From NCBI GenBank assembly GCA_951799425.1, contig OX637405.1:16713089-16777088 (forward strand): 64,000 bases of DNA, read 5' to 3'. This document shows positions 8,556 through 21,777 of the stretch, in pieces. Under the pieces are notes generated by a model. The model did not search any database and was not told the origin of the DNA. It saw only the letters and a program-made list of their open reading frames with translations. The translations under genes were made by a program, and so were the position numbers. The stretch comes from Ilex aquifolium. Its lineage: Eukaryota > Streptophyta > Magnoliopsida > Aquifoliales > Aquifoliaceae. Each line of letters begins with the position of its first letter. The first letter of the stretch is position 1.

Positions 8556-11500
8556 TTCCCCCTCTCTTCAAAAGGATTCGTCCTCAAATCATTGTCATCT
8601 GCAATAAAAGGAGAAAGATCAGTAACATTAAAAGTAGCACTAACACTATACTCACCAGGAAGATCTAGTTTGTAAGCGTTATCATTTATCCATGCCACCA
8701 CTTGAAAAGGCCCATCTCCTCTAGGCTGCAACTTAGAACGCCTTTGTGTGGGAAAGCGCTCCTTTCGCATATGCACCCAAACCCAATCTCCAGGCTCAAA
8801 GACCACCTCTTTACGCCCCTTATTATCTTGAGTAGCATATTGCTTTGTTCGCCTCTCAATGTGCAATCTAACTTTCTCATGCATTTGCTTCACCAATTCA
8901 GCCTTTCGTTCTCCATCTAAATTAGCACACTCATCAACAGGCAAAGGCATCAAATCTAATGGAGTTAAAGGATTAAAACCATAGACAATTTCAAAAGGTG
9001 AATAATTAGTAGTAGAATGCACACTACGATTATAAGCAAATTCGACATGAGGTAAAAAATCCTCCCAAGTTTTCAAATTCTTACCAATGACAGCACGCAT
9101 CGGTTTGCCCATCTGTTTGTGGATGGCAAGTAGTAGAAAAGAGTAATTTAGTACCAAGCTTACCCCACAACGTCTTCCAAAAATAGCTCAAAAACTTAGC
9201 ATCACGATCAGACACAATGCTCCGAGGCACTCCATGTGTAAACGCACCACCTCTTTAAAGAACAATCAGCTACATTGCTAGCATCATCGGCCTTATGACA
9301 CAATGAAATGTGCCATCTTTGAAAATCTGTCAACAACAGCAAACACAGAATCCCGTCCCCGTTTTGTCCTAGGTAAACCTAACACAAAATCCATGGAAAT
9401 ATCTACCCAAGGTGAACTAGGTATAGGTAAGGGATTATACAAACCATGGGGCTGAACCTTAGACTTAGCCTTTTTACAAGCAACACATTTCTCACAAATT
9501 TGCTCAACATCCCTTTTCATATGTGGCCAGAAAAAGTGTTCAACTAACACGTCTAAGGTTTTCCTAACACCAAAGTGTCCCATTAAACCACCCCCATGTG
9601 CTTCTCTAACTAATAACTCACGCATCGAACAATTAGGCACACACAATCGATCCTCTCGAAACAAGAACCCATCATGCCTATAAAACTTACCAAAACCCGA
9701 ACTCTCACAAGCATCAAACACATTAGCAAAGTCAGAATCAATAGCATATAAAATCCTTAATGTACTCAAAACAAGCAACTTTGCATTTAAAGTGGAAACT
9801 AAAGCATACCTACGAGATAAAGCATCAGCAACCACATTCTCTTTTCCCATCTTGTATTTGATAACATAAGGAAAGGTCTCAATAAATTCAACCCATTTAG
9901 CATGGCGTTTATTCAGCTTACCTTGATCTTTCAAATGTTTCAAAGACTCATGATCAGTGTGGATGACAAACTCTTTGGGCCAAAGATAATGTTGCCAAGT
10001 CTCTAACGCTCTCACCAATGCATAAAGCTCCTTATCATAAGTCGGGTAATTCAAGGCAGCCCCATTTAGCTTCTCACTGAAATAAGCTAAAGGACGACCT
10101 CTCTGCATTAAAACAGCTCCAATTCCTATACCTGAGGCATCACACTCAACTTCAAAAGTTTGAGAAAAGTTGGGCAAAGCAAGTAAAGGTGCAGAACTAA
10201 GTGTTTCTTTAATCAAATTAAAAGCAACATCTTGGTCTTTTCCCCATTTAAAACCTACACATTTCTTAACAATTTCAGTCAATGGTGCAGCTATGGTGCT
10301 AAAGTTCTTGACAAACCTTCTATAAAAACTAGCAAGACCATGAAAGCTACGTACCTCAGTAATAGTTTTAGGTGTAGGCCATTCTCGAATAGCCTTAACG
10401 TTCTCCTCATCAACCTCAATGCCCTTAGCAATAACAACATATCCTAAGAAAACATCTGACTAGTGCAAAACGAACATTTCTTGAGGTTAGCAAATAACTG
10501 AGCATCACGCAAAGAACATAACACAAGCCTCAAATGTTCAACATGCTAATCTAAGCTCTTACTGTAAATCAAGATATCATCAAAATAAACGACAACGAAT
10601 TTACCAATAAAAGCACGCAAAACATGGTTCATTAAACACTTAAACGTACTAAGTGCATTGGTTAAGCCAAAAGGCATTACCAGCCATTCATATAAACCAT
10701 ATTTAGTCTTAAATGCCGTTTTCCATTCATCACCTTCTCTCATCCTAATTTGATGATAACCAGATTTCAGATCAATCTTACTAAACAAACAAGCGCCATG
10801 CAATTCATCTAACATGTCATCAAGTCTAGGAATGGGATGACGATACTTTACCGTTATTTTGTTCACAGCGTGGCAATCGATGCACATCCTCCAAGACCCA
10901 TCCTTTTTAGGCACAAGTAACACTGGAACTGCACAAGGACTCAAGCTCTCCCTTACATGACCCTTTGACATTAGCTCCTCAACTTGCCTTTGAAGCTCCT
11001 TCGTCTCCTCAGGATTACTCCTATAAGCTGGGCGATTGGGAATCATTGCACCAGGAATGAAATCAATCTGGTGTTCGATCCCTCTAATTGGTGGCAAGCC
11101 ATTTGGGATCTCCTCGGGAAAAACATCACCGAACTCCTGCAAAAGAGAATCAACAACACTAGGCATAGCTGGTTAAGCTCGTTAGTATTCAAAAAGGCCT
11201 CCTTGTACATAAGTACAATCATCGGCTGCCCGGAATAAAAAGCCCCATTAACCTCTTGTTCCTTTGCATAGAAACTCATATTTTTCCTCTCTTGCTTTTG
11301 TGAACTCTCACTCTTTTCACTCTTTGAAGATTCAGCAGTCTCTCTTTTTTTTCCCTCATTCACATTTTTTTCCACTTTCACCCTATTTCCCTCTTTCTTT
11401 TCATTTTCACTCTCTTTTCTTCCCTCAAACTCACTTTTTAACCTCATTTGATCATCATACACCTGTCTAGGTGTTAACGGTACAAGTGTTACAAGTTTGC

Positions 11501-13148
11501 CATGCATTACAAAAGAATATCTATTTCTATGTCCATCACGCATAACTTGCCTATCAAACTGCCAAGGACGTCCCAAAAGCAAATGACCAGCACGCATTGG
11601 GACTACATCACACAAAACCTCATCAACATAACGCCCAATGGAAAATGATACTAATACCTGCCTATTCACCTTAATCTCCCCACATTCATTCAACCACTGC
11701 AACTTATAAGGAGTAAGGTGTTTAATAGTAGGCAAATTAAGTTTGCCAACTAATAAGGTACTAACAATATTAGCACAATTCCCACCATCAATGATAACAC
11801 TACATACCTTATTGTTGATATGGCAGCGAGTATGAAAGATGTTGTCACGTTGTGCCTCGTTGTCCTCCTCCTTCACTTGTGCATTCAAGGCACGCCTCAT
11901 GACCAAAATTTCATCCTCAACTGGATATTCCTCTCCTTCACTCTCCTTACTCTCAACATCGTGATCAGATTCACTTTCCGTTTCAAAATCTCCATTTCCT
12001 CTCAATAACATAGCACGTTTATTTGGACATTGAGATGCAATGTGCCCTCTGCCCAAACACTTAAAACACTTTATATCTCTATTTCTAGAAGTTTGAGAAT
12101 CAGATTTACCTCGCTCCTTGCTAGCCTCTAAGTCTTTGCCTTTGTTGGAAGATTTAACATTACCCTTAGAATCTGATTTCTCTTCCTTCTTGCTCCAACT
12201 AGAATTCGGTTTCCAAGATGATGAAGAACTCGAATTCTGCCCAAACCGATTAGGTACCTTCTGTTTGAGTTGCCTTTCAACCTTCATCGCCATGTGTAGC
12301 ATATCCTCCATCTTCACATAATGCTGCAACTCAACTACATTTTGGATATCTTGGTTCAAATCGTGCAAAAATCGTGCCATGGTCGCCTCTCAGTCCTCCT
12401 CTACATTAGCCCTAATCATGGCTATCTCCATCTCCTTATAATACTCCTCAACACTCCTGGACCCCTGAGTCAACCCCTACAACCTCTGAAACAAGTCCCT
12501 ATAATATTGAGAAGGGACAAACCTCTTCCTCATGATACTCTTCATCTCATCCCAAGTATCAACCGGATGCTCTCTATTCCTCCTCCAATTCAACACTACC
12601 TGATCCCACCATACTACTGCATAATCAGCAAACTCCACTACAGCTAGTTTCACCTTTTTCTCCTTTGAATAGTCATGGCAATCAAACACTAACTCCACTT
12701 TCTTTTCCCACTCTAAATAAACCTTCGGATCATTCTTGCCTTGAAAGACTGGGATTTTCATCTTAATGCTACCCAAATTCCCATCTCTCCGATAAACATC
12801 TTTAACACCTCCACGACCACCTCTACCACCTCTGCCACCTCTGCCACAGTCAAACCCAATCAACGTGACCTGGTCATCGAAGTAATCACCAAGATCCCAC
12901 TCGTCATCATCTATAATGTTTTGATGTCGCCTATCCTGCCTCCTCTCAACCGGTGCCTCACGCCTATCATGTCCATCATCCCTCCTTCCCTCATTTGTTC
13001 TCAACTCATTAATCGCATTCGCCTGTTCCTCCAACTGATTTCTCATGTCATCAAACCTCGAATTCATACGTTCGAACTGTTGTTGCATAGCCCGAAGTGT
13101 GAATAGCACATTAGTACCAACCTTCTCAGCTTTATCCTTGGAAGTCAT
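8327..13148 (-). pseudogene. Gag-pol polyprotein of element A (multiply broken)
   Basis: On minus, Gag starts at 13148 (MTSKDK), with a coiled coil, a CCHC knuckle (about 12080-12040) and the protease DGGNC (near 11790). RT follows with [11 protein letters not shown] and YFDD (about 10780-10570), then RNase H, integrase and a GPF-type domain (about 8690). Breaks include a CAG-to-TAG stop in gag near 12478, small indels near 10460 and 9200-9290, and a 29-bp deletion near 9100 in integrase relative to B. The tail after [13 protein letters not shown] differs from that of B and E because the 3' LTR U3, which encodes it, is of another type. It cannot make a working polyprotein. Confidence 0.8.
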
Positions 13149-13328
13149 GTTTTATAACCTGCAAAAAAATGTTAGAAATAGCCTCACAAACACTCCCTCA
13201 CGTGTTTCACTCGTTTCAATGTTACTCAACCCTCGTGTTTACACTCTTATTGACTTTTTCTTAAGATAAGCTCACACACTCAGCCTTTTACCACTCAAAT
13301 GTTTCACTTTTGTCGTTCTTTCGCAAAC

Positions 13329-14151
13329 TGATGCGAACCCTTAAACGAATTCAAGAACCCACAGGCAAATTGATTGAAGACTCCCAAAGAAAGATCACAA
13401 ATCAGATTAAAAGAACCAAGAACCCTAGACCCAATGTTTGTAAGAAACAAGAACCCAAGTTAAAAGTTCAAGAGAAAGACGCCACACTCAAAGATTGAGC
13501 GATAAGTCGATGAACGCCACAAGAAAGATTAATTCTTGATAAGTTCTTGAAATAGCTCTTGGAAGAACAATAAGGTAGAAACCTCACAATACTCACAAAA
13601 TATTCTATCCTTTACAATGCTTTGAACACCTATTTATAGGCTGGTTGTTACAAAGAAAACTTCCTAAAATAGCTTATCCTAATTAAGAAATATCTCTTAC
13701 TTGCTGGTGAAGAAATATCTCTTACTTGTTGGTAAAGAAATATCTCTAACTTACTGGTAAAGAAATAGCTCTTACTTTCCTAAACTCTAAATTCCTAAAA
13801 GAGAAAAACACAATCAGCCCTTTAATATGTTGATCACATGCCTAATTAAACAAGAAAAGTCTTTCTTTCCTAAAAGGAATAAATCACACGCCTAATTAGA
13901 TAAGGAAGGTCTTACAATCAGACCAATTTTAAACATGTCAATTTTAAGCTTTGCCTTTGCCGGAATCTTCTAGAACTTGAATTATGTTGATGGATCTTTG
14001 TTGCCCAAGTGGATCATGCTCCATGGTTGAACTTGCACAATCAGCCCATATATCTTGAATCAGCCCGTTCAATGCTTCCTTCATCTTTTTTGCTCTCGCC
14101 CGAGTCATAGGACCTCCATTTATGCTCAACGGATCAGATTGCATTGCATCA
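13329..14151 (-). repeat. LTR shared by elements A (5') and B (3')
   Basis: 823 bp, TGATGCG...GCATCA. It has TATAAATAGG on minus (about 13630) and three to four copies of an AAGAAATATCTCTTACTTGC-type U3 repeat (13685-13775), the same repeat as in element E. It encodes the last roughly 65 residues of B Pol. Confidence 0.8.
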
Positions 14152-17100
14152 TTCCCCCTCTCTTTAAAAGGATTCGTCCTCGAATCTTCGTCATCTGCAA
14201 TAAAAGGAGAAAGATCAGCAACATTAAAAGTAGCACTAACACAATATTCACCAGGAAGATCTAGTTTGTAAGTGTTATCATTTATCCGTGCCACCACTTG
14301 AAAAGGCCCATCTCCTCTAGGCTGCAACTTAGAACTCCTTTGTGCGGGAAAACACTCCTTTCGCATATGCACCCAAACCCAATCTCCAGGCTCAAAAACC
14401 ACCTTCTTACGTCCCCTATTAGCTTGAGTAGCATATTGCTTCATTCGCCTCTCAATGTGCAATCGAACTTTCTCATGCAATTGCTTCACCAATTCAGCCT
14501 TTCGTTCTCCATCTAAATTAGCACACTCATCAACAGGCAAAGGCAACAAATCTAATGGAGTTAAGGGATTAAAACAATAGACAATTTCAAAAGGTGAATA
14601 ATTAGTAGCAGAATGCACACTACGATTATAGGCAAATTCGACATGAGGCAAACAATCCTCCCAATTTTTCAAATTCTTACCAATGACAGCACGCAATAAA
14701 GTAGAAAGAGTACGATTAGTTACCTCGGTTTGCCCATCTGTTTGTGGATGGCAAGTAGTAGAAAAGAGTAATTTAGTACCAAGCTTACCCCACAATGACT
14801 TCCAGAAATAGCTCAAAAACTTAGCATCACGATCAGACACAATGCTCCGAGGCACTCCATGTAAACGCACCACCTCTCTAAAGAACAAATCAGCTACATT
14901 ACTAGCATCATCGGTCTTATGACAGGCAATGAAATACACCATCTTTGAAAACCTGTCAACAACAACAAACACAGAATACCGTCCTCGTTTTGTCCTAGGT
15001 AAACCTAACACAAAATCCATGGAAATATCTACCCAAGGTGAACTAGGTATAGGTAAGGGATTATACAAACCATGGGGCTGAACCTTAGACTTAGCCTTTT
15101 TACAAGCAACACATTTCTCACAAATTCGCTCAACATCCCGTTTCATATGTGGCCAGAAAAAATGTTCAAGTAACACATCTAAGGTTTTCCTAACACCAAA
15201 GTGTCCCATTAAACCACCCCCATGTGCTTCTCTAACTAATAACTCACGCATCGAACAATTAGGCACACACAATCGATCCTCTCGAAACAAGAACCCATCA
15301 TGCCTATAAAACTTACCAAAACCCGAACTCTCACAAGCATCAAACACATTAGCAAAGTCAGAATCTATAGCATATAAATCCTTAATGTACTCAAAACCAA
15401 GCAACTTTGCATTTAAAGTGGAAACTAAAGCATACCTACGAGATAAAGCATCAGCAACCACATTCTCTTTCCCCATCTTGTATTTGATAACGTAAGGAAA
15501 GGTCTCAATGAATTCAACCCATTTAGCATGGCGTCTATTCAGCTTACCTTGACCTTTCAAATGTTTCAAAGACTCATGATCAGTGTTGATGACAAACTCC
15601 TTCGGCCAAAGATAATGTTGCCAAGTCTCTAACGCCCTCACCAATGCATAAAGCTCCTTATCATAAGTTGGGTAATTCAAGGCTGCCTCATTTAGCTTCT
15701 CACTGAAATAAGCTAAAGGACGACCTCCCTGCATTAAAACAGCTCCAATTCCAATACCCGAGGCATCACACTCAACTTCAAAAGTTTGAGAAAAGTTAGG
15801 CAAAGCAAGTAAAGGTGCAGAACTAAGTTTTTCTTTAATCAAATTAAAAGCAACTTCTTGGTCCCTTCCCCATTTAAAACATACGCTTTTCTTAACGATT
15901 TCAGTCAATGGTGCAGCCATGGTGCTGAAGTCCTTTACAAACCTTCTATAAAAACAAGCAAGACCATGAAAGCTATGTACCTCAGTAATGGTTTTAGGTG
16001 TAGGCCATTCTCGAATAGCCTTAACTTTCTCCTCATCAACCGCAATGCCCTTAGCACTAACAACATATCCTAAGAAAACAATCTGACTAGTGCAAAACGA
16101 ACATTTCTTGAGGTTAGCAAAAAACTGAGCATCACGCAAAGAACATAACACAATCCTCAAATGTTCAACATGCTCATCTAAGCTCTTACTGTAAATCAAG
16201 ATATCATCAAAATAAACGACAACGAATTTACCAATAAAAGCACGCAAAACATGGTTCATTAAACGCATAAACGTACTAGGTGCATTGGTTAAGCCAAAAG
16301 GCATTACCAGCCATTCATATAAACCATATTTAGTCTTAAATGCCGTTTTCCATTCATCACCTTCTCTCATCCTAATTTGATGATAACCAGATTTCAGATC
16401 AATCTTACTAAACAGCAAGCGCCATGCAATTCATCTAACATGTCATCAAGTCTAGGAATGGGATGACGATACTTTACCGTTATTTTGTTCACGGCGCGGC
16501 AATCGGTGCACATCCTCCAAGTCCCATCCTTTTTGGGCACAAGTAACACTGGAACTGCACAAGGACTCAAGCTCTCCCTTACATGACCCTTCGACATCAG
16601 CTCCTCAATTTGCCTTTGAAGTTCCTTTGTCTCCTCGGGATTACTCCTATAAGCTGGACGATTGGGAATCATTGCACCAGGAATGAAATCAATCTCATGT
16701 TCAATCCCTTTAACTGGTGGCAAGCCATTTGGGATTTCCTCGGGAAAAACATCACCGAACTCCTGCAAAAGAGAATCAACAACACTAGGCAAAGCATGGT
16801 TAAGCTCATTAGTATTCAAAAAGGCCTCCTTGTACATAAGTACAATCATCGGCTGCCCGGAATAAAAAGCTCCCTTAACCTCTCGTTCTTTTGCATAGAA
16901 ACTCACATTTTTCCTCTCTTGCTTTTGTGAACTCTCACTCTTTTCACTCCTTGAAGATTCAACAACCTCTTTGTTTTTTCCCTCATTTTTTTTTTCACTT
17001 TCACTCTATTTCCCTATTTTTTTTCATTGTCTCTCTCTTTTCTTCCCTCAAACTCACTTTTTAACCTCATTTGATCATCATGCACCTGTTTAGGTGTTAA

Positions 17101-18776
17101 CGGTACAAGTGTTACAGGTTTGCCATGCAATATAAAAGAATATCTATTTCTACATCCACCATGCATAACTTGCCTATCAAACTGCCAAGGACGTCCTAAA
17201 AGTAAATGACCAGCATACATTGGGACTACATCACACGAAACATCATCAACATAACGCCCAATGGAGAATGAAACTAATACATGCCTATTCACCTTAATCT
17301 CCCCACATTCATTTAACCATTGCAACTTATAAGGAGTAGGGTGCTTAATAGTAGGCGAATTAAGTTTCTCAACTAACAAGGTACTAGCAACATTAGCACA
17401 ACTCCCACCATCAATGATAACACTACATACCTTATTGTTGATATGGCAGCGAGTATGAAAGATGTCGTCACGTTGGGCCTCGTTGTCCTCCTCCTCACTT
17501 GTGCATTCAAGGCACGCCTCATGACCAAAATTTCACCCTCAACTAGATATTCCTCTCCTTCACTCTCCTTACTCTCCACATCGTCATTAGATTCACTTTC
17601 AGTTTCAAAATCACCATTATCCCTAAAAAACATAGCACGTTTATTTGGACATTGAGATGCAATGTGCCCCCTGCCCAAACAGTTAAAGCACTTTATATCT
17701 CTATTTCTAGAAGTTTGAGAATCAGATTTACCTCGCTCCTTGCTAGCCGCTATGTCTTTGCCTTTATTGGAAGCTTCAACTTTACCCTTAGAATCTGATT
17801 TCTCTTCCTTCTTGCTCCAACTAGAATTCAGTTTCCAAGAAGATGAAGAACCCGAATTCTGCCCAAACCGAGTAGAACCCTTCGGTTTGAGTTGCCTCTC
17901 AACCTTCATCGCCATGTGTAGCATATCCTCCATCTCCACATAATGCTGCAACTCAACTACATTTTGAATATCTCGTTCCAAACCATGCAAGAATCGTGCC
18001 ATGGTCGCCTCTCGGTCCTCCTCTAGATTAACCCGAATCATGGCTATCTCCATCTCCTTATAATACTCCTCAACACTCCTGGACCCCTGAGTCAACCCCT
18101 GCAACCTCTGAAACAAGTCCCTATAATAATGAGAAGGGACAAACCTCTTCCTCATGATACTCTTCATCTCATCCCAAGTATCAACCGGATGCTCTCTATT
18201 CCTCCTCCTATTCATCACTAACTGATCCCACCATACTACCGCATAATCAGTAAACTCCACTGCAGCTAGTTTCACCTTCTTCTCCTCTGAATAGTCATGG
18301 CAATCAAACACTAACTCCACTTTCTTTTCCCACTCTAAATAGATCTCCGGATCATTCTTGCCTTGAAAGGCTGGGATTTTCATCTTAATGCTACCCAAAT
18401 TTCCATCTCTCTGATAAACACCTCTAACACCTCCACGACCACCTCTAACACCTCTGCCACCTCTACCATGGTCAAACCCAATCATCGTGGCCTGGTCATC
18501 GAAGTAATCACCAAGATCCCACTCGTCATCATCGATAATGTTTTGATGACGCCTATTCTGTCTCCTCTCCACCGATGCCTCACGCCTATCATGTCCATCA
18601 TCTCTTCTTCCCTGATTCGTTCTCAACTCATTAATCGCATTCGCCTGCTCCTCCAACTAATTTCCCATGTCATCAAATCTCATATTCATACGTTCGAACT
18701 GTTGTTGCATAGCCCGAAGTGTGAATAGCACCTCAGTACCACCCTCCTCAACTACTCCTTTATCCTTGGAAGTCAT
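13944..18776 (-). pseudogene. Gag-pol polyprotein of element B (broken)
   Basis: Gag ATG at 18776. A CAG-to-TAG stop lies near 18657 in the segment MGN*LEEQ. The CCHC knuckle reads [14 protein letters not shown] (about 17690). Frameshifts occur near 17380 (protease), near 16990 and at about 16410, just before the RT motif [11 protein letters not shown]. From 16418 to 13944 a single 824-residue frame stays open through RT (YFDD), RNase H (ECDASG, HTDHESL-type with N for H), integrase ([19 protein letters not shown]) and the GPF domain, ending inside the 3' LTR. The RT-to-integrase half is thus better preserved than gag-protease. Confidence 0.8.
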
Positions 18777-19644
18777 GTTTTATAACCTGCAAAACAATGT
18801 TAGAAATAGCCTCACAAACACTCCCTCACGTGTTTCACTTGTTTCAATGTCACTCAACCCTTGTGTTTACACTCTTATTGGGTTTTTTCTTAAATAAGCT
18901 CACACACTCAGCCTTTTACCACTCAAATGTTTCACCTTTGTCGTTCTTTCGCAAACTGCTCAAAACTCAACCAAAAACCAACCATTCTCACAACGCACAA
19001 CAACTTAACAAAATAAGACACAAATATTGAAGGAAGGACCAGAATTAAGAATGAAAACAGAGAATAACAACAATAACACGAAAATGAAACAAAGAAACAC
19101 AACGAAGCAAAGAAAATGAATTCGGCGAAAACTAAGAGAAACAATTATTTGAAAGCAACAAATGGATCAAGAAAGGGGTTAAATCAAATAAGATGACCTA
19201 TTTTGGGATAACAATGCGTGAATGATCATACTAAGTAACTTTTGATTTTTTTTTTGTTCAAATCTCAACACAAATCAGCCCTAAAGCAATCGATTAACCT
19301 CAATTCGATTCTTTCTTTCTTATTTTTTCTTTTCTTTTCTTTTCTTTTTTCTTCTTCTCTTTTTTTTTTTTTTTTTTGATATTAGATCACAAAAGAGGCA
19401 ACTATGCGTAATACACTAGCAAATTATGTATTCAACTCCGCCCATATTATGCAACCCTAATTGATATTAAAATTATAGAAAAGAACAACTGAAACTCCAG
19501 CAACAAGTCATGCCCCAAATCAAATAGAACAAAAAAAAAATCGCAATGAACAGTCGGGATGAACAGTGCACAATTTTTTTTTTTTTTTAAATAGATGCGC
19601 ATAAACAAAGATAACCAACCTGATTTGAGAAAACAAACCCGAGT
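18777..19644 (-). other. Untranslated leader of element B
   Basis: Between the primer-binding site and the gag ATG. It has poly-T/poly-C stretches (19310-19380) and matches the leader of E (37400-38173) in inverse orientation. Short ORFs here are not conserved in frame. This segment, up to 19660, is what element A has lost. Confidence 0.7.
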
Positions 19645-19656
19645 GCTCTGATACCA
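19645..19656 (-). promoter_or_regulatory. Primer-binding site of element B (initiator-Met tRNA)
   Basis: TGGTATCAGAGC on minus, 2 nt from the LTR end. Confidence 0.9.
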
Positions 19657-19658
19657 AC

Positions 19659-19911
19659 TGATGCGAACCCTTAAACGAATTCAAGAACCCACGGGCAAAT
19701 TGATTGAAGACTCCCCAAGAAAGATCACAAATCAGATTAAAAGAACCAAGAACCCTAGACCCAATGTTTGCAAGAAACAAGAACCCAAGGTTAAAAGTTC
19801 AAGAGAAAGATGCCACACTCAAAGATTGAGCGATAAGTCGATGAACGCCACAAGAAAGATTAATTCTTGATAAGTTCTTGAAATAGTTCTTGGAAGAACA
19901 ATAAGGTAGAA
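19659..19911 (-). repeat. Truncated 5' LTR of element B
   Basis: 253 bp of R/U5 identical in layout to 13329-13580. U3 and the TATA region are absent. Confidence 0.8.
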
Positions 19912-19919
19912 CATTGATC

Positions 19920-21600
19920 CTTCTCTTTACTGTGCAGAAGTCTTTCAAAAACTTGTCATAAGATAGGACTTGCTTGATTGCATCCAACAGGGGGATGTTA
20001 ATCTTTACTTGTTTAAATAACTCAAAGATTTCAGCATGATTATTCAATGGTTGAGGTTCCTTGATTCTTTGAGGAAAAGGTAAAGGAACATGACTTGATT
20101 TTTCTTTTTCATTTGACAATTTTGTTTCCTTTTCAATCAATGGTTCAGGCTCAGTTGGTTCATTTGCAAGGATTGACTCAGTAGGTTAATGGTATTGTCA
20201 ATCACCTTTCTACTTTTCAGTGTGGTAATTGCTTGTACTTGACTTAGAGAAGGTTTGGAACATACGACATTAGCTTGGGTTTTAACTTGCGGAGGTTTCG
20301 GTTGAGATGAAACTTTTCCCTTCTCTGTTGTGCTCAAAGATTTGGTCAACTTGGCTAGATGACTCTTGATATCTTCAATATTTTGTTAAGTTTGAGCTTT
20401 GAAGTCATTAAATGCATAGGTGGACTGAGTAATTGAAAATCATTTGACTTCGAATGAACTGATTCGTGGTATCTTCTAAATTTCTCTTGTGTGGAGGTTG
20501 ATAAAGCTGATATGACTACTGAGTTACGGTTGTGGTGAAGGTGGACCTGGTTGCTGATTCACAGACTGTGTGTTTTTTCAACTAAAATTTGGGTGATTTC
20601 GCCACCCTAGGTTATAGGTTTCAAAGTATGGATTTGAATAAGGCTTGTTAAAATTTGAAATGACATTGGTTTGTTCCATCAGAAGATCTTTGAAGGATGG
20701 AATGGTAGGACACTCTCCCATAGGATGTCTTGCCATACCATAGATTCCACAAAACTGATTAGTGGGCAACACAGCAGAAACTTCTTTGACTTTTTTCATC
20801 TCTAGAGCATCGAGTTTTCGAGACAAAGTAGCCATTCTGGCCCTTAAGTCATCATCCTCTTTTAATACGTATTTCCCTCCTTGGGATGAAGATGTTTGGT
20901 TTTAAAAATATTTGGCGAGGTCGGGTCCCACATTTGAGAACTCCCTCCAATGGTATCAAAAAACTCGAATGCCTCATTTGGACTCTTACCCATGAATTCT
21001 CTCTAGGCCATCATTTCAATAAACTGACACATTGTAGATGGGAGGACATCATAAAAGAAACCAACTAGGGTCCAACTTTTAAATGCATTATTTGCACAAG
21101 CTTGGAGAAGATCTTTAAATCTTTCCCAACATTGATAAAACGTTTCTCCTTCTTTCGCAGAAAAATTCATGATTTGTTGTCTCAATGCATTAGTGCGATG
21201 CATAGGAAAAAAATTTCTTGAAAGATTCAGTTTGCAAAATTTGCCAACTTGGATTGGATTGAGCTTTCAAAGAATTTAGCCACTATTTAGCTTTATCCTT
21301 TAAAGAAAAAGGAAAAAGTTTCAACTGGGCCATCTCAAAATTATCTTACAATGCACCACATACTTCCTCAAATTCTTTCATATGCAAAAAAGGGCTTTCA
21401 AACTCAAGACCATGAAATTAGGGTAAAAATTGTATTGTCCTTGCTTTGATATTAAAATTTGGAGCATTTATGGGAAAGGCAAAACATGAAGGGACATTAT
21501 TACGTGCGGGATGAAGATATTCTCTCAAAGGTCTGACATTCTGAACTACCTCTTAGTCCCTTTGATTATTATTAGCCATGCTTAACTCAAAGGAGTCTGA
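19920..21600 (-). pseudogene. Gag (PF03732 type) of element C, degenerate
   Basis: Minus-strand pieces give ordered gag motifs: LKLFPFSLKDKAK, FFPMHRTNALRQQIMNFS, GETFYQCWERFKDLLQAC and WTLVGFFYDVLPS (about 21340-21030), then a CxxxGMARHPMGECP-like degenerate knuckle (about 20740). Further down, PFPQRIKEP and INIPLLDAIKQVLSYDKFLKDF (about 20080-19930) are typical of the linker before the protease in Athila/Tat elements. Many stops and shifts. Protease and polymerase are missing because element B replaces them. Confidence 0.7.
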
Positions 21601-21750
21601 TGATGTTTGTGATGATAAAGATGAAGGACTAGACTGATTTATAGACCCTATTGATGACTTAGCAAACATAAAAAAGAAAAGTAAAATAAACAATGTATAC
21701 ACATATAATATAGACGAGACAACTTTCCTATTTGTTTTTGAATCACCGTA

Positions 21751-21770
21751 ACTCCCCGGCAACGACGTCA
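21751..21770 (-). promoter_or_regulatory. Primer-binding site of element C (Asp-tRNA type)
   Basis: Minus strand TGACGTCGTTGCCGGGGAGT. It resembles the TGGCGCCGTTGCC.GGG site used by Athila/Tat elements, with two changes at the front; compare element D. Confidence 0.7.
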
Positions 21771-21777
21771 AAAAGCT

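Larger units (their letters stand above)
7855..14151 (-). mobile_element. A: CRM-like Ty3/gypsy retrotransposon, degenerate, sharing its 5' LTR with B
   Basis: LTRs lie at 7855-8555 and 13329-14151; the second also serves as the 3' LTR of B. The interior reads gag-pol on minus. The roughly 700-bp leader with the primer-binding site is missing: gag-side sequence ends CGCAAACTG and runs straight into the LTR (TGATGCG). The two LTRs differ strongly in U3, so they are probably not an original pair. Pol runs into the 3' LTR, as in element E. The 5-bp direct repeat expected on the right cannot be tested because B follows. Confidence 0.75.
13329..19911 (-). mobile_element. B: CRM-like Ty3/gypsy retrotransposon with truncated 5' LTR
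   Basis: Its 3' LTR is the shared copy at 13329-14151. The interior runs 14152-19658, with a primer-binding site at 19645-19656. The 5' LTR at 19659 keeps only about 253 bp of R/U5 and stops inside the sequence GGTAGAA, where Athila/Tat-like sequence of element C begins. No target duplication can be defined. It keeps the full leader that A has lost. Confidence 0.8.

Noticed and set aside
19645..19656. tRNA-related match (TGGTATCAGAGC and similar at 2613, 27132, 37388, 55644)
   Set aside because: These are 12-nt primer-binding sites next to LTRs, not tRNA genes; no cloverleaf surrounds them.
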